Origin: DATAFF01 sp036265615
GTDB lineage: Bacteria; Pseudomonadota; Alphaproteobacteria; Rhizobiales; Aestuariivirgaceae
DNA length: 64,000 bases
Assembly (NCBI GenBank): GCA_036265615.1
Contig: DATAOT010000038.1
Location: forward strand, 1-64,000
Direction of reading: 5' to 3'
In this document: in pieces, positions 17,414 through 25,545 of the stretch
How positions within the stretch are numbered: the stretch's first letter is position 1
How the letters are laid out: each line of letters begins with the position of its first letter
Notes under the pieces: model-generated
Told to the model about the DNA's origin: nothing
The model's input: the letters and a program-made list of their open reading frames with translations, nothing else
Database searches by the model: none
Translations under genes and position numbers: made by a program

Positions 17414-17707
17414 TCACCCCAATTTTGCAATCACCTTGTCGAAGGCCCCCTTGTCGAAGGCCCTGAGCGTGGTGGTGCGGATGAAGCCTTCCGAGCAGAC
17501 GTGGAGCAGGTGGGCGCTGAGCGACTCATCGTCGGGCGCTTCCATGATCGAGACCATGTCGTAGCCGCCAAGGGTCCAATAGGCCTCCTTCAGCTTCACG
17601 CCGAAGTCCTTGGCCGCCTTGACGCCGCCGGCCAGCCGCTTCTCGGTATCACGGACATTGACAATGCCCTTGTCCGTCCAGTTCACCAGGACAACATAGG
17701 TGGTCAT
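17414..17707 (-). CDS. GYD-domain protein
   Basis: 97 residues, starting at the ATG at 17707 behind GGGAGGAG. The whole protein is a GYD domain, a ferredoxin-like alpha-beta fold named for its Gly-Tyr-Asp motif, here in LGGYDMVSIMEAPDD (about residues 48-62). The domain resembles dimeric alpha-beta barrel proteins and has no assigned reaction. It is separated from upstream csbD by a strong hairpin, so it probably has its own promoter. Confidence 0.9.
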   Translation of the reverse strand: MTTYVVLVNWTDKGIVNVRDTEKRLAGGVKAAKDFGVKLKEAYWTLGGYDMVSIMEAPDDESLSAHLLHVCSEGFIRTTTLRAFDKGAFDKVIAKLG

Positions 17708-17741
17708 GATCTCCTCCCAATGACTCATGCAGGCACGAGAA

Positions 17742-17764
17742 AACCCCCTCCATGGGAGGGGGTT
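17742..17764 (-). terminator. Rho-independent terminator of csbD
   Basis: A 10-bp perfect stem (AACCCCCTCC with its complement) closes on a 3-base loop. Read on the minus strand it is followed by TTTTCTC. It lies 28 bases after the csbD stop and before the GYD gene start. Confidence 0.8.
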
Positions 17765-17791
17765 CTCATTACGCCACGCAACAAAAATCAG

Positions 17792-17989
17792 CTAGATGCC
17801 GCGAAGCCAGTCGTCGACCTCGCGCTCGGCACGATCCCTGGCATAGCCGTAACGCTCCTGAATGCGGCCCACGAGCTCGTTGCGCCGGCCCTCGACCAAC
17901 TGCAGGTCGTCATCGGTCAGCTTGCCCCATTGCTGCTGCACCTTGCCGGTGAACTGTTTCCAGTTGCCCTCGATGCGATCCCAATTCAT
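17792..17989 (-). CDS. csbD: CsbD-family stress protein
   Basis: 65 residues from the ATG at 17989 (MNWDRIEGNWKQ). It shows the CsbD signature: a short amphipathic protein with IEGNWKQFTGKVQQQWGKLTDDDL and a C-terminal helix rich in Arg and Glu. CsbD proteins are abundant general-stress proteins of unknown biochemical action. The gene is preceded on its own strand by a GGAAC-N16-CGTT promoter and followed by a terminator, so it should form a monocistronic stress-induced unit. Confidence 0.93.
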   Translation of the reverse strand: MNWDRIEGNWKQFTGKVQQQWGKLTDDDLQLVEGRRNELVGRIQERYGYARDRAEREVDDWLRGI

Positions 17990-18043
17990 TCCGAGTCCTC
18001 CGTGGTTTTCTCGGCAACCGCTGCCGGTCGCCTCCACCCGAAC

Positions 18044-18068
18044 AACGGGCTCGCCATGCGATCGTTCC
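18044..18068 (-). promoter_or_regulatory. EcfG-type (general stress sigma) promoter of csbD
   Basis: On the minus strand GGAAC (18068-18064) is followed after 16 bases by CGTT (18047-18044). This is the consensus of the alphaproteobacterial general stress sigma factor EcfG/RpoE2. It gives a leader of roughly 45-50 bases before the csbD ATG. Confidence 0.8.
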
Positions 18069-18247
18069 GTACTGTTGCCTTATTGCAACAGTCGCACTGT
18101 CATAATTTGCACACGGGTAACGGCAGCTTGAAATGCCGACCGGCAAAGTTTAACGCCACGGGTGGTGGCCCGCCACGAACTCTCTCCGCCAGGACGACAG
18201 CTGCTCCTTCCTCCCTGATGAGCGGCCGCCGTCCTTCTTCTTTTTTA

Positions 18248-18273
18248 GGAACTTGGAACCAGCACGCAACGTT
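18248..18273 (+). promoter_or_regulatory. EcfG-type promoter of ligD
   Basis: GGAAC (18248-18252) and CGTT (18270-18273) are separated by 17 bases, matching the EcfG consensus. The -10 element ends only 11 bases before the ligD ATG (8 before a TTG), so the transcript would be leaderless or nearly so. The rest of the 295-base csbD-ligD intergenic region holds nothing else that I recognise. Confidence 0.75.
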
Positions 18274-18284
18274 GCGCAGGGTTG

Positions 18285-20789
18285 ATGCCCAAGCGGAGCT
18301 CGGAACTCGAGACCTATCGCCAAAAGCGCGATTTCACCAAGACCAGCGAGCCCGCTCCGCGCGGGATCGCCAAACGTGCGCCGCGCGGCGGCGGCCGCTT
18401 CGTCGTGCAGCATCATTGGGCCCGGCGCGAGCATTATGATTTCCGCATCGAGATGGAGGGGGTGCTCAAAAGCTGGGCGGTGACCAAGCCGCCGAGCCCC
18501 GACCCGGCGGTCAAGCGGCTTGCGGTACGCACCGAGGATCACCCGCTCGACTATGCCACCTTCGAAGGGACCATCCCCAAGGGCGAATATGGTGGCGGCA
18601 CCGTCATGCTGTGGGACGAGGGCATCTGGCAGCCGGTCGATTCCGATCCAATCGCGGCGCTCGCCAAGGGCCAGCTCAAGATGAGCCTCGACGGCGAGCG
18701 GATGAAGGGCGGCTGGGTGCTGGTGCGGCTCAAGCCAGAGGGCAAGCGGGAGAACTGGCTCCTGATCAAGGAGCGCGACGAGCATGTCGAGCGCGGCGGC
18801 GATCTCGGAGCCAAATTCCCCACCAGCGTTGCCACCGGCCGCAGCAAGAGCGACATCGAGGAGAACCGGCCGTCGCGCAAGCGCTCGCCGCCGCGAAAGG
18901 CGGTGCAGGAGAGCACGGGCCGGCCGGCTTCACGCCGGGCCTCGTCGTTTCTGCCGCTGATGTTGTGCGAGCTGCGCGACAAGGTGCCGGAAGGGCCAAA
19001 CTGGCTGCACGAGGTCAAGTATGACGGCTATCGCGTCGAGGCGGCGGTTGCCGGTTCGGAAGTGCGCCTCTACAGCCGTGAAGGCCTCGACTGGACGCAT
19101 CGCTTCGGCACGGTGCCCGCCGCACTGGCGCGGCTCGACCTGCCGCCGGCGGTTCTCGACGGCGAGGCGGTGGTGTTCGATGCCAAGGGGGTAAGCAATT
19201 TCGCATCCCTGGTCGATGCACTCGATTCGAAGACCAGCAAGATCGTCTATCTCGTGTTCGACATCCTGCGGAAGGACAGACGCGACCTCAGGACGCTGCC
19301 GCTCCTCGAGCGCAAGGAAATCCTGCACGGGCTGCTCGGGGGCAGCAATTCCGGGACGGTGCGCGAGACCTCCTATATTGTCGGCAACGGATCGGCGGTG
19401 CTCGAGAAGGCGCTCAAGGCGGGCGCGGAAGGCATCGTCAGCAAGCGGGTCGATGCGCCCTATCGCGAGGGACGCGGCGGACAGTGGGTCAAGGTGAAGG
19501 ACAGCAAGCGCGAGGACGTCGTGGTGATCGGCTGGATGCCCTCGGAGCGCCGGCGCTTCGCCTCGCTGGTGGTGGCGCAAGAGACGCCGCAGGGCTTGAG
19601 GCATGCCGGCAATGTCGGCAGCGGCTTCTCGGAGGCCGAACTTGGCAAGACTCTCGCCAAGCTCGAGCCGCTGCGGCTTCCGCATCCCCCGCCGGGGGTG
19701 ATCTTCGAAGGCAAGCCGCCGAAGGGCGCGGTGTGGGTCGAGCCGCGCCACCGGATCGAGGTGGCGTTCACCGAGCCGACCCGCGACAAGCGGCTGCGCC
19801 ATCCGCGGTTTCTCGGCTGGCGCGAGGACCGGAGCGATCCGCCGAACGCCGCGGCCAAGCCGGCGGCGCGCAAGAAGCCGGCGCGGAGCTCGAAGCAGTC
19901 GGGCGACAGTCATGAAACGCAGCTTCAACGCATCAGCAGTGGCGAACGGGTGGTCTATCCCGAAGTCGGCGTCACCAAGGCAGAGGTGGCGGCTTTTTAT
20001 CTGACGGTATCGGACCGGCTGCTGCCGCATCTCGAAGACCGGCCGGTGAGCCTGGTCCGCGCGCCGGAGGGCCTGAGCGGCGAGAGATTTTTTCAACGCC
20101 ATCCGCTGCCGGGCATGACGCGCGGCATCAAGCGGGTCAAGGATCCGCGCGGCGGCCATCCCGACTATCTGATCATCGAGGGGGTCGAGGGGCTGATGAC
20201 GGCGGCGCAGTTCGGGGTGCTCGAGTTCCATGGCTGGGGAGCGCGGGTGCCGCATCTCGACCGGGTCGACCGCATCATCTTCGATCTCGATCCCGACGAG
20301 GGTGTGGATTTTGCCGATGTGCGGGCGGCGGCCTTCGAGGTCAGGAAGCTGCTCGAGGCGGTCGACCTCAAGACTTTCGCGCTCATCAGCGGCGGCAAGG
20401 GCGTGCATGTGGTCGCGCCGCTCGACGGGACGCAGAACTGGGACGAGATCGGCGACTTCACCGGCGGGATCGCCCGTGGGCTGACGCAGGCCGACCCGTC
20501 GCGGTTCCTCGCCGTCGCGTCGAAGGCGCGGCGCAAGGGCAAGATCTTCGTCGACTGGCTGCGCAACCGCTGGACGGCGACGGCGATCCTGCCGTGGTCG
20601 CTGCGGGCGCGTCCCAAGGCCACGGTGGCAATGCCGGTGAGCTGGAAAGAGCTCGAAACGATCGAGAGCGCCGACGTCTTCACCATCGCCAATGCAGCAG
20701 CACGGCGCGACCCCTGGCGCGGCTTCTTCGCGACGAAGCAGCGGATCTCGGACGCAGCGCTCAGGCACCTGCGGCGGCGGGTGCCGTAG
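18285..20789 (+). CDS. ligD: Multifunctional non-homologous end-joining DNA ligase LigD
   Basis: 834 residues from ATG at 18285 (TTG at 18282 also possible). Domain order is phosphoesterase, ligase, polymerase. Residues ~20-180 are the 3'-phosphoesterase (FVVQHHWARREHYDFRIE, GEYGGGTV). ATP-dependent ligase follows with the adenylated Lys in EVKYDGYR, then DGEAVVF and EGIVSKR. From ~540 the archaeo-eukaryotic primase-type polymerase has DLDPDEG and SGGKGVHVV. It repairs double-strand breaks with Ku, which is not in this window. An EcfG promoter lies immediately upstream, pointing to stress or stationary-phase expression. Confidence 0.96.
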   Translation: MPKRSSELETYRQKRDFTKTSEPAPRGIAKRAPRGGGRFVVQHHWARREHYDFRIEMEGVLKSWAVTKPPSPDPAVKRLAVRTEDHPLDYATFEGTIPKGEYGGGTVMLWDEGIWQPVDSDPIAALAKGQLKMSLDGERMKGGWVLVRLKPEGKRENWLLIKERDEHVERGGDLGAKFPTSVATGRSKSDIEENRPSRKRSPPRKAVQESTGRPASRRASSFLPLMLCELRDKVPEGPNWLHEVKYDGYRVEAAVAGSEVRLYSREGLDWTHRFGTVPAALARLDLPPAVLDGEAVVFDAKGVSNFASLVDALDSKTSKIVYLVFDILRKDRRDLRTLPLLERKEILHGLLGGSNSGTVRETSYIVGNGSAVLEKALKAGAEGIVSKRVDAPYREGRGGQWVKVKDSKREDVVVIGWMPSERRRFASLVVAQETPQGLRHAGNVGSGFSEAELGKTLAKLEPLRLPHPPPGVIFEGKPPKGAVWVEPRHRIEVAFTEPTRDKRLRHPRFLGWREDRSDPPNAAAKPAARKKPARSSKQSGDSHETQLQRISSGERVVYPEVGVTKAEVAAFYLTVSDRLLPHLEDRPVSLVRAPEGLSGERFFQRHPLPGMTRGIKRVKDPRGGHPDYLIIEGVEGLMTAAQFGVLEFHGWGARVPHLDRVDRIIFDLDPDEGVDFADVRAAAFEVRKLLEAVDLKTFALISGGKGVHVVAPLDGTQNWDEIGDFTGGIARGLTQADPSRFLAVASKARRKGKIFVDWLRNRWTATAILPWSLRARPKATVAMPVSWKELETIESADVFTIANAAARRDPWRGFFATKQRISDAALRHLRRRVP

Positions 20790-20798
20790 GGGAGTGAG

Positions 20799-20831
20799 TA
20801 GCGAATAGCGAATAGCGAATAGAGCGAATAG
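20799..20831. repeat. Heptameric tandem repeat (TAGCGAA)n
   Basis: Three perfect TAGCGAA units (20799-20819) are followed by TAG and a degenerate fourth unit ending at 20831, directly after ligD. A different 7-mer array lies at 38456-38531. Confidence 0.85.
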
Positions 20832-20860
20832 TGGGTCGCTGGGTCAGTTGCTGTAGCGCA

Positions 20861-21238
20861 CTAAACCTGCCTGATTTTCTTGTTCAGAATTTCCTCTTCT
20901 GTGCCGCCATTGACGGACGCGAGCATTCTCAATGCTGTTTCCTTCTCGAAGCCAATCATTGCTTTCGGCAGGACGAAACCTGCAGGTTGACTATCCTGGA
21001 CTGTGGCCTCGATTCGTCCCTGGGCAATTTCCTCTTCATCTTGTAGTAGACGAAATGCAATCAATGTCGGTCCACTCTCGTTAGGTTCAGGAAGATACTG
21101 AAAGAAGATTGCGAGTCTGAGCTGAGCTGGAAACCTAGGCACAAGAACGTCGCCCCCAAAAATACCCATTAGGGATTTCTTGTTGCCTATTTCTTCACGG
21201 ATATCGTCGCACAAGATCACGTTGTAGAACTTGCCCAC
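20861..21238 (-). CDS. DUF6941-like protein
   Basis: 125 residues. The N-terminal VILCDDIREEIGNKKSLMGIFGGDV block is what I recall from DUF6941 proteins, a small family of unknown function often seen in accessory regions. The protein looks like a single beta-rich domain without membrane segments. It lies downstream of a toxin-antitoxin-like pair in a stretch that is clearly AT-richer than ligD or the YcaQ-like gene on either side, suggesting horizontal acquisition. Confidence 0.6.
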   Translation of the reverse strand: MGKFYNVILCDDIREEIGNKKSLMGIFGGDVLVPRFPAQLRLAIFFQYLPEPNESGPTLIAFRLLQDEEEIAQGRIEATVQDSQPAGFVLPKAMIGFEKETALRMLASVNGGTEEEILNKKIRQV

Positions 21239-21254
21239 GGGCTTTTCGTCCCAT

Positions 21255-21692
21255 CTACAATTGGTGGAACTCTATTGATGGAGTTGGGGGCGCAGAGGTT
21301 TGCGCTGTAGTTAGCTCCTCAAATTTTGCCGACGTAGATATCTGCTTCTTGCTCACCCTCGGTACAGTGACGGCACTCATCAAAGAGTGCCTTTCATTAG
21401 GTTGGGGTCGGTCCTCAAATCTTACAATCCGATAGTCCATCTCAGCTCCCAGGCTTAGGAGCAAGTCGCTAATCGTATCGGCGGTGAGGTTGCTTGGATT
21501 TGTTAACCATCGAGTGATCTGTGCGGGATCGCGCCGAAGGCATTCAGCAATGTCGCGTTTGGTTATCCCGCGACGCTCAGCTTCCTCGGCAAAAAAAGCC
21601 GTGATGGCTTCGAACAGACGGTTCTTACACCGTTGCCGATAATAGAAGACTGTTCGGTCAGACAGGCTATCCAGTCTTGAAGTATTTTCCAT
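21255..21692 (-). CDS. Helix-turn-helix (XRE-type) antitoxin-like regulator
   Basis: 145 residues. A helix-turn-helix occupies about residues 40-85 (RRGITKRDIAECLRRDPAQITRWLTNPSNLTADTISDLL, quoted only as landmarks: RDIAECLRRDP and ITRWL). The C-terminal third is low-complexity and rich in Ser, Thr and Pro. Its start overlaps the end of the Gp49/HigB-like gene by 26 bases, the toxin-first order of higBA modules. It probably represses its own operon and neutralises the toxin. Codon use is less GC-rich than neighbouring genes. Confidence 0.75.
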   Translation of the reverse strand: MENTSRLDSLSDRTVFYYRQRCKNRLFEAITAFFAEEAERRGITKRDIAECLRRDPAQITRWLTNPSNLTADTISDLLLSLGAEMDYRIVRFEDRPQPNERHSLMSAVTVPRVSKKQISTSAKFEELTTAQTSAPPTPSIEFHQL

Positions 21693-22191
21693 CTAACGCT
21701 CCCGTTACCAGCTCTCTTATGTCAGTGGTAATTTGGGGGTCATAGGCACCGAAGAGTCGTCGCCACTCTGCGCGCGCTTCTCTCTGCACGGCTTTCCATT
21801 CTCGCGAATTCCAGTCGCCCAAGTCTTCGCGGAGTGCATGGTTCGTCGCTATGAACACATCCTTGCAAGCGAACAATCCGAGCACTCTTATGGACGGGCG
21901 GTCTCGTACACTGCGTATCTCCCATACCCCATCCCGCATCGGGTAGAGCAGAAAGAGATATTTCGGATCGATCGAGCGCCCTTCAACAAAGACTTCGAGG
22001 TCCGCTTGGAGTTGCGCGATGCGAAGCTCCCAGCTGGGGTCGCCTTCCGGAGAGGTGAGAATTGCATTCAGGCCCTCGCTTACGAACATCGCCCGACGAA
22101 TGGCCATGCCCCTTGCAAGCGGTCGCAACGGGAACAGCATCCCTCGCCGGCATCGATCCAGGATTTCGTCATCGATTGATATATAAGTCAA
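21667..22191 (-). CDS. Gp49/HigB-like toxin candidate
   Basis: Up to 174 residues from a TTG at 22191; ATGs at 22140, 22107 and 22092 are alternatives and the true start is unclear. Residues ~85-165 resemble the RelE-superfamily Gp49-like domain: a strand around GVWEIRSV, IRVLGLFACKDVFIATNHAL, then a helical tail with many Arg/Glu. Members usually cut mRNA at the ribosome. The N-terminal ~60 residues are extra compared with ordinary HigB. It overlaps a downstream HTH gene, forming a likely toxin-antitoxin module. Confidence 0.65.
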   Translation of the reverse strand: MTYISIDDEILDRCRRGMLFPLRPLARGMAIRRAMFVSEGLNAILTSPEGDPSWELRIAQLQADLEVFVEGRSIDPKYLFLLYPMRDGVWEIRSVRDRPSIRVLGLFACKDVFIATNHALREDLGDWNSREWKAVQREARAEWRRLFGAYDPQITTDIRELVTGALDGKYFKTG

Positions 22192-22242
22192 TTACTTCAT
22201 CAAGACAATGGCCAATCTCGACTCAATCAATCCTCCGCTCAC

Positions 22243-23463
22243 CTACGCCGCCCGAGAGACTGCCTGCCGAAGCGGCTTTGCGAGCGTGCCGGAGGGGTGG
22301 ACGACGATGCCGTCGAGATCGAGCCAGGCGGCCAGGCGGGCGAGCTCGATCGCCAGCCGCTCGGCGGCCAAGCCGCTGTCGGTGCCTTCTTCGCGATGGC
22401 TCGCATTCACCCTGAGCAGCCCCGCCTGGCGGTCGGCCTTGAGGCAGACCCGGCCGACAAGACGTCCGTCCATCAGAAACGGCAGGACGTAGTAGCCGAA
22501 CTGGCGCTGCGGTGCCGGGGTGTAGATCTCGATGCGGTAGCGGAAACCGAACAGGCGCTCGGTCCGGCCGCGCTCCCATATCAGCGGATCGAAGGGCGAA
22601 AGGAGGGCGGTGCCGCCGGCGCGCGCCGGGACCCTCGCGTCGCGATGGCGGTAGGCGGCAACGCGCCAGCCGGCAACCTTCACCGGCACGAGCTCGCCCG
22701 CGCCGACAAGCTCGCGAAGGGCGGTGGTGGTCGCGGCGACCGGCAGGCGGAAATAATCCCTGAGATCGGTTTCGCTCGCCACTCCCAAGGCCCGTGCCGA
22801 CAAGGCGAGAAGGGTGCGGATCGCGTCGGCTTCGGCGGGCTCGGGCGCGGCAAGGGTCGCTGCCGGGATGGCACGCTCGGGAATATCGTAGAGCCGCTCG
22901 AAATTGCGCCGGCCAGCCGCCGTCACGGCGCCCGACCAGAACAGGAATTCAAGCGCGATCTTGCCATCGTGCCAGCCCCACCAGGGGCCGGTGCGGGCGC
23001 CGGTCTCGGACAGCTCGCGCGCCGTCACCGGGCCGCGGCTGCGAACCTCGCGCAGGATGGCCTCGACGTAATCGCGGCGCTCCGCGGCGAAGCGGGCCAG
23101 GCCCTTGTAGATGTCGCGGCCTTGGGCGGCGCGCCGCATGCGCCAGCGCAGCAGCGGCCAGAAGGAGAGCGGCAGCAGGCTTGCCTCATGCGCCCAATAT
23201 TCGAACAGCGTGCGATCGCGGCTGCCGAAAGCGCGGCGGTCGAGCTTGGCGCGGTCATAGGGGCCAAGCCGGGAGAAGACAGGAAAATAATGGGCGCGCG
23301 CCAGAACGTTGACGCTGTCGATCTGGAGGAGGTTGAGGCGTTCGATGGTGCGCTGGACGGGTGAGAAGCCGCTCACCCCTTTGCGCTCGCTGCGGCTCGC
23401 CAGACCCTGGGCCGCGAGCGCGGCGCGGCGCGCCTCGGCAGCCGACAGGCTGTCCGGCGTCAT
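22243..23463 (-). CDS. YcaQ/AlkX-family DNA glycosylase-like winged-helix protein
   Basis: 406 residues. The family (HTH_42; E. coli YcaQ) unhooks interstrand crosslinks and removes bulky alkylated bases. It is recognised by an N-terminal helical winged-helix region with LLQIDSVNVLARAHYF (about residue 45, the catalytic QxD segment), then LFEYWAHEASLLP, tandem winged-helix domains and a C-terminal LLSPFDPLIWERGRTERLFGF beta barrel. Length fits the family. There is no operon partner; the 36 bases before the zinc-finger gene leave room for read-through from it. Confidence 0.88.
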   Translation of the reverse strand: MTPDSLSAAEARRAALAAQGLASRSERKGVSGFSPVQRTIERLNLLQIDSVNVLARAHYFPVFSRLGPYDRAKLDRRAFGSRDRTLFEYWAHEASLLPLSFWPLLRWRMRRAAQGRDIYKGLARFAAERRDYVEAILREVRSRGPVTARELSETGARTGPWWGWHDGKIALEFLFWSGAVTAAGRRNFERLYDIPERAIPAATLAAPEPAEADAIRTLLALSARALGVASETDLRDYFRLPVAATTTALRELVGAGELVPVKVAGWRVAAYRHRDARVPARAGGTALLSPFDPLIWERGRTERLFGFRYRIEIYTPAPQRQFGYYVLPFLMDGRLVGRVCLKADRQAGLLRVNASHREEGTDSGLAAERLAIELARLAAWLDLDGIVVHPSGTLAKPLRQAVSRAA

Positions 23464-23499
23464 GCCGGCTTGAGCCGCCGGGTGGGAAACAAGCGATGG

Positions 23500-23751
23500 T
23501 CACTCGGCATGGGGATCCTCGCCCAGCACTGCCGCGCTTGGGCGGGAGCCGCCGGCAGGCAATGCCGGATCGTAGCGGAAAAGGGTCGAGCAATAGGGGC
23601 AGACCACCTCGCTGTCGTCGCCCATGTCGATATAGATGTGCGGGTGGTCGAAGGGCGGCAAGGCGCCCGTGCATTCGAACTCGCGCGAGCCGATGTCGAT
23701 AGCCGGCACGCCCATGTCATTGTGAAACTTGGGAGTTTGGCGAGGCGCCAT
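23500..23751 (-). CDS. Zinc-finger (zf-CHCC) domain protein
   Basis: 83 residues from the ATG at 23751. The centre carries the zf-CHCC pattern seen in mitochondrial complex I subunit NDUFS6 and its bacterial relatives: FECTGALPPFDHPHIYIDMG then VVCPYCSTLFRYD, giving Cys-His-Cys-Cys zinc ligands. A role in respiratory complex I or Fe-S biology is plausible by homology only. It diverges from the alpha/beta hydrolase gene. Confidence 0.9.
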   Translation of the reverse strand: MAPRQTPKFHNDMGVPAIDIGSREFECTGALPPFDHPHIYIDMGDDSEVVCPYCSTLFRYDPALPAGGSRPSAAVLGEDPHAE

Positions 23752-23837
23752 GACATGCTTTCTTGGGTTCTGTTGCGCTTGTCGGGCCGATACCATATCG
23801 GAGCGGCGGCGGTAAAGATCGCTAGGGAGGCTCGAGC

Positions 23838-24596
23838 TTGGGCGGAGGGAGCTTTTCATCGGATGGGGTGGAAATTGCCTATGAGGTCCATGGCCAGGGC
23901 GACCCGGTCCTGCTGATCCATGGATTTGCCTCGAACGGCTTCGTCAACTGGCGTTCGACCAGCTGGGTCGATCTGCTGGAGAAGGCCGGGCGGATGGTGA
24001 TCACGATCGACAATCGCGGCCATGGCTTAAGCGACAAGCCGACCGTGCCCGAGGCCTATGACCCCTTCACCATGGCCGAAGACTCGCGGGCGCTGCTCGA
24101 TCATCTGACGCTCGCGCAGGCCGACGTGATCGGCTATTCGATGGGCGCGCGGATCGCGGCGGTCCTGGCGATCCACCGTCCGGAGCGGGTGCGCAGCCTG
24201 GTGCTGGGCGGACTTGCCGCGAACATGATCCACGGCCTCAGCGGCGGCGAGGAGATCGCCGAGGCTCTGCTGGCGCCGAACCTCAGCGCGGTCCATGGCA
24301 GCGCCGGGCGGGCGTTCCGGATGTTCGCGGAGCAGACCCGCGCCAACCTCGAGGCGCTTGCCGCCTGCATCCGCGCGTCGCGCCAGACAATTCCGGTCGA
24401 GGACCTTGCCAAGATCAGCTGTCCGGTGCTGGTGGTCGCCGGCAGCAATGACGACCTTGCCGGGGCCCTGGCGCCGCTGGTCGAGGCCATTCCCGGCGCC
24501 GAGGGGCTGTCGCTCAAGGGACGCGACCACATGAAGGCGGTGGGGGATCGCGAGTTCAAGCTTGCGGTGCTCGACTTTCTCGATCGCCGGCCGTGA
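23838..24596 (+). CDS. Alpha/beta hydrolase
   Basis: 252 residues, TTG start at 23838 behind GGGAGG. The alpha/beta hydrolase fold is clear: oxyanion HGFAS motif, nucleophile elbow GYSMGAR (Ser about residue 96), an acid in AGSNDDLAG and the catalytic His in GRDHMKAV. There is no signal peptide. The closest named groups would be 3-oxoadipate enol-lactonase or haloperoxidase-like hydrolases; the substrate is unknown. Confidence 0.88.
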   Translation: MGGGSFSSDGVEIAYEVHGQGDPVLLIHGFASNGFVNWRSTSWVDLLEKAGRMVITIDNRGHGLSDKPTVPEAYDPFTMAEDSRALLDHLTLAQADVIGYSMGARIAAVLAIHRPERVRSLVLGGLAANMIHGLSGGEEIAEALLAPNLSAVHGSAGRAFRMFAEQTRANLEALAACIRASRQTIPVEDLAKISCPVLVVAGSNDDLAGALAPLVEAIPGAEGLSLKGRDHMKAVGDREFKLAVLDFLDRRP

Positions 24597-24601
24597 GCGC
24601 C

Positions 24602-24616
24602 AGAGCATGATGCTCT
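24602..24616. repeat. Palindrome AGAGCATGATGCTCT overlapping a stop codon
   Basis: A 15-base palindrome whose halves equal the terminal bases of the MITE-like element at 27208-27478. Read on the minus strand it overlaps the TAG stop of the enoyl-CoA hydratase gene. Confidence 0.6.
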
Positions 24617-25433
24617 AGCGACCGGAAAACTTCGGCGGCGCCTTCTCGAGGAAGGCGCGGCGGCCTTCCCTGTAGTCGTTGCTGTCGAAGCAGGCATTGG
24701 CTGCGGCCGAAAGCTGGTCGGCGCTGGTCGCGGGCGAAATTCCCGAGAGGGCGTTAATCATGAGCTTGGCGGCGGCGATCGACAGCGGTGCGTTGGCTTC
24801 GATCATCGAGAGAAAGGACTGGGCCTCCGCCAGCAGCGACGCTGCCGGAACCGCCGAATGGACGAGGCCGATGCGCCATGCCTCGGCGGCATCGACGCGG
24901 CGGGCAGTGAACAGCAGCTCCTTGGCGTTTGCAGCACTGATCGTGGCGAGGAGCTGGCGCAGGCCGGCGAGCGGATAGGCGAGGCCGAGGCGGGCAGGGG
25001 GCAGCGCGAAGGTGGAGCGCTCGGAGGCGATCCGGACATCGCAGGCAAGCGCCAGGGCGAGGCCGCCGCCGATGCAGTAGCCGTCGATAACGGCGAGCAC
25101 CGGCTTGCGGCTGCCCTGCAGAGCGGCAAAGCTGTCGAGGGTCATTGCGTCGTAGCGGCGGGCGGCTTCGGCATCGTCGCGATTGGCGGCGAACTCCGAG
25201 ATGTCGGCGCCGGCCGCAAAGGCTTCCTCGCCTGCGCCCTTGAGGGCGATGGAGCGGACGCTGTCGTCATCGGAAAACCGGTGGACGAGATCGGGAATGG
25301 CGCGCCACATCTCGGCCGAGAGCGCGTTGCGGCGCTCGGGCCGGTTGAGCACCAGCCAGCCGGTGGAACCGCGGCGGAAGGCCTCGATGTGGGGGGTCGG
25401 GGAGGAATATGGAACATCATCCACGCTTATCAT
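24615..25433 (-). CDS. Enoyl-CoA hydratase/isomerase family protein
   Basis: 272 residues from the ATG at 25433; the frame remains open for another 142 codons, but those have no crotonase similarity. The crotonase fold shows LNRPERRNALSAEMW, AFAAGADISEF (oxyanion hole) and VIDGYCIGGGLALALACDVRIA. The downstream acidic catalytic region is around GLAYPLAG. These enzymes hydrate or isomerise acyl-CoA thioesters; substrate specificity is not readable. Its stop overlaps a MITE-end-like palindrome. It diverges from cysE. Confidence 0.9.
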   Translation of the reverse strand: MISVDDVPYSSPTPHIEAFRRGSTGWLVLNRPERRNALSAEMWRAIPDLVHRFSDDDSVRSIALKGAGEEAFAAGADISEFAANRDDAEAARRYDAMTLDSFAALQGSRKPVLAVIDGYCIGGGLALALACDVRIASERSTFALPPARLGLAYPLAGLRQLLATISAANAKELLFTARRVDAAEAWRIGLVHSAVPAASLLAEAQSFLSMIEANAPLSIAAAKLMINALSGISPATSADQLSAAANACFDSNDYREGRRAFLEKAPPKFSGR

Positions 25434-25545
25434 CGCCTGCCTCTTCAAATTGTCACGGCAATGCGCCACATGTTGCTGGCTTGATGCATTTGACTGGCTT
25501 CTCAGGTGGATTTCGGTCAGGTTTGGCAGCATACAGGAGCGCTTC

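Noticed and set aside
20799..20831. CRISPR-like repeat
   Set aside because: Units are 7 bases and directly tandem without spacers; this is a simple tandem repeat.
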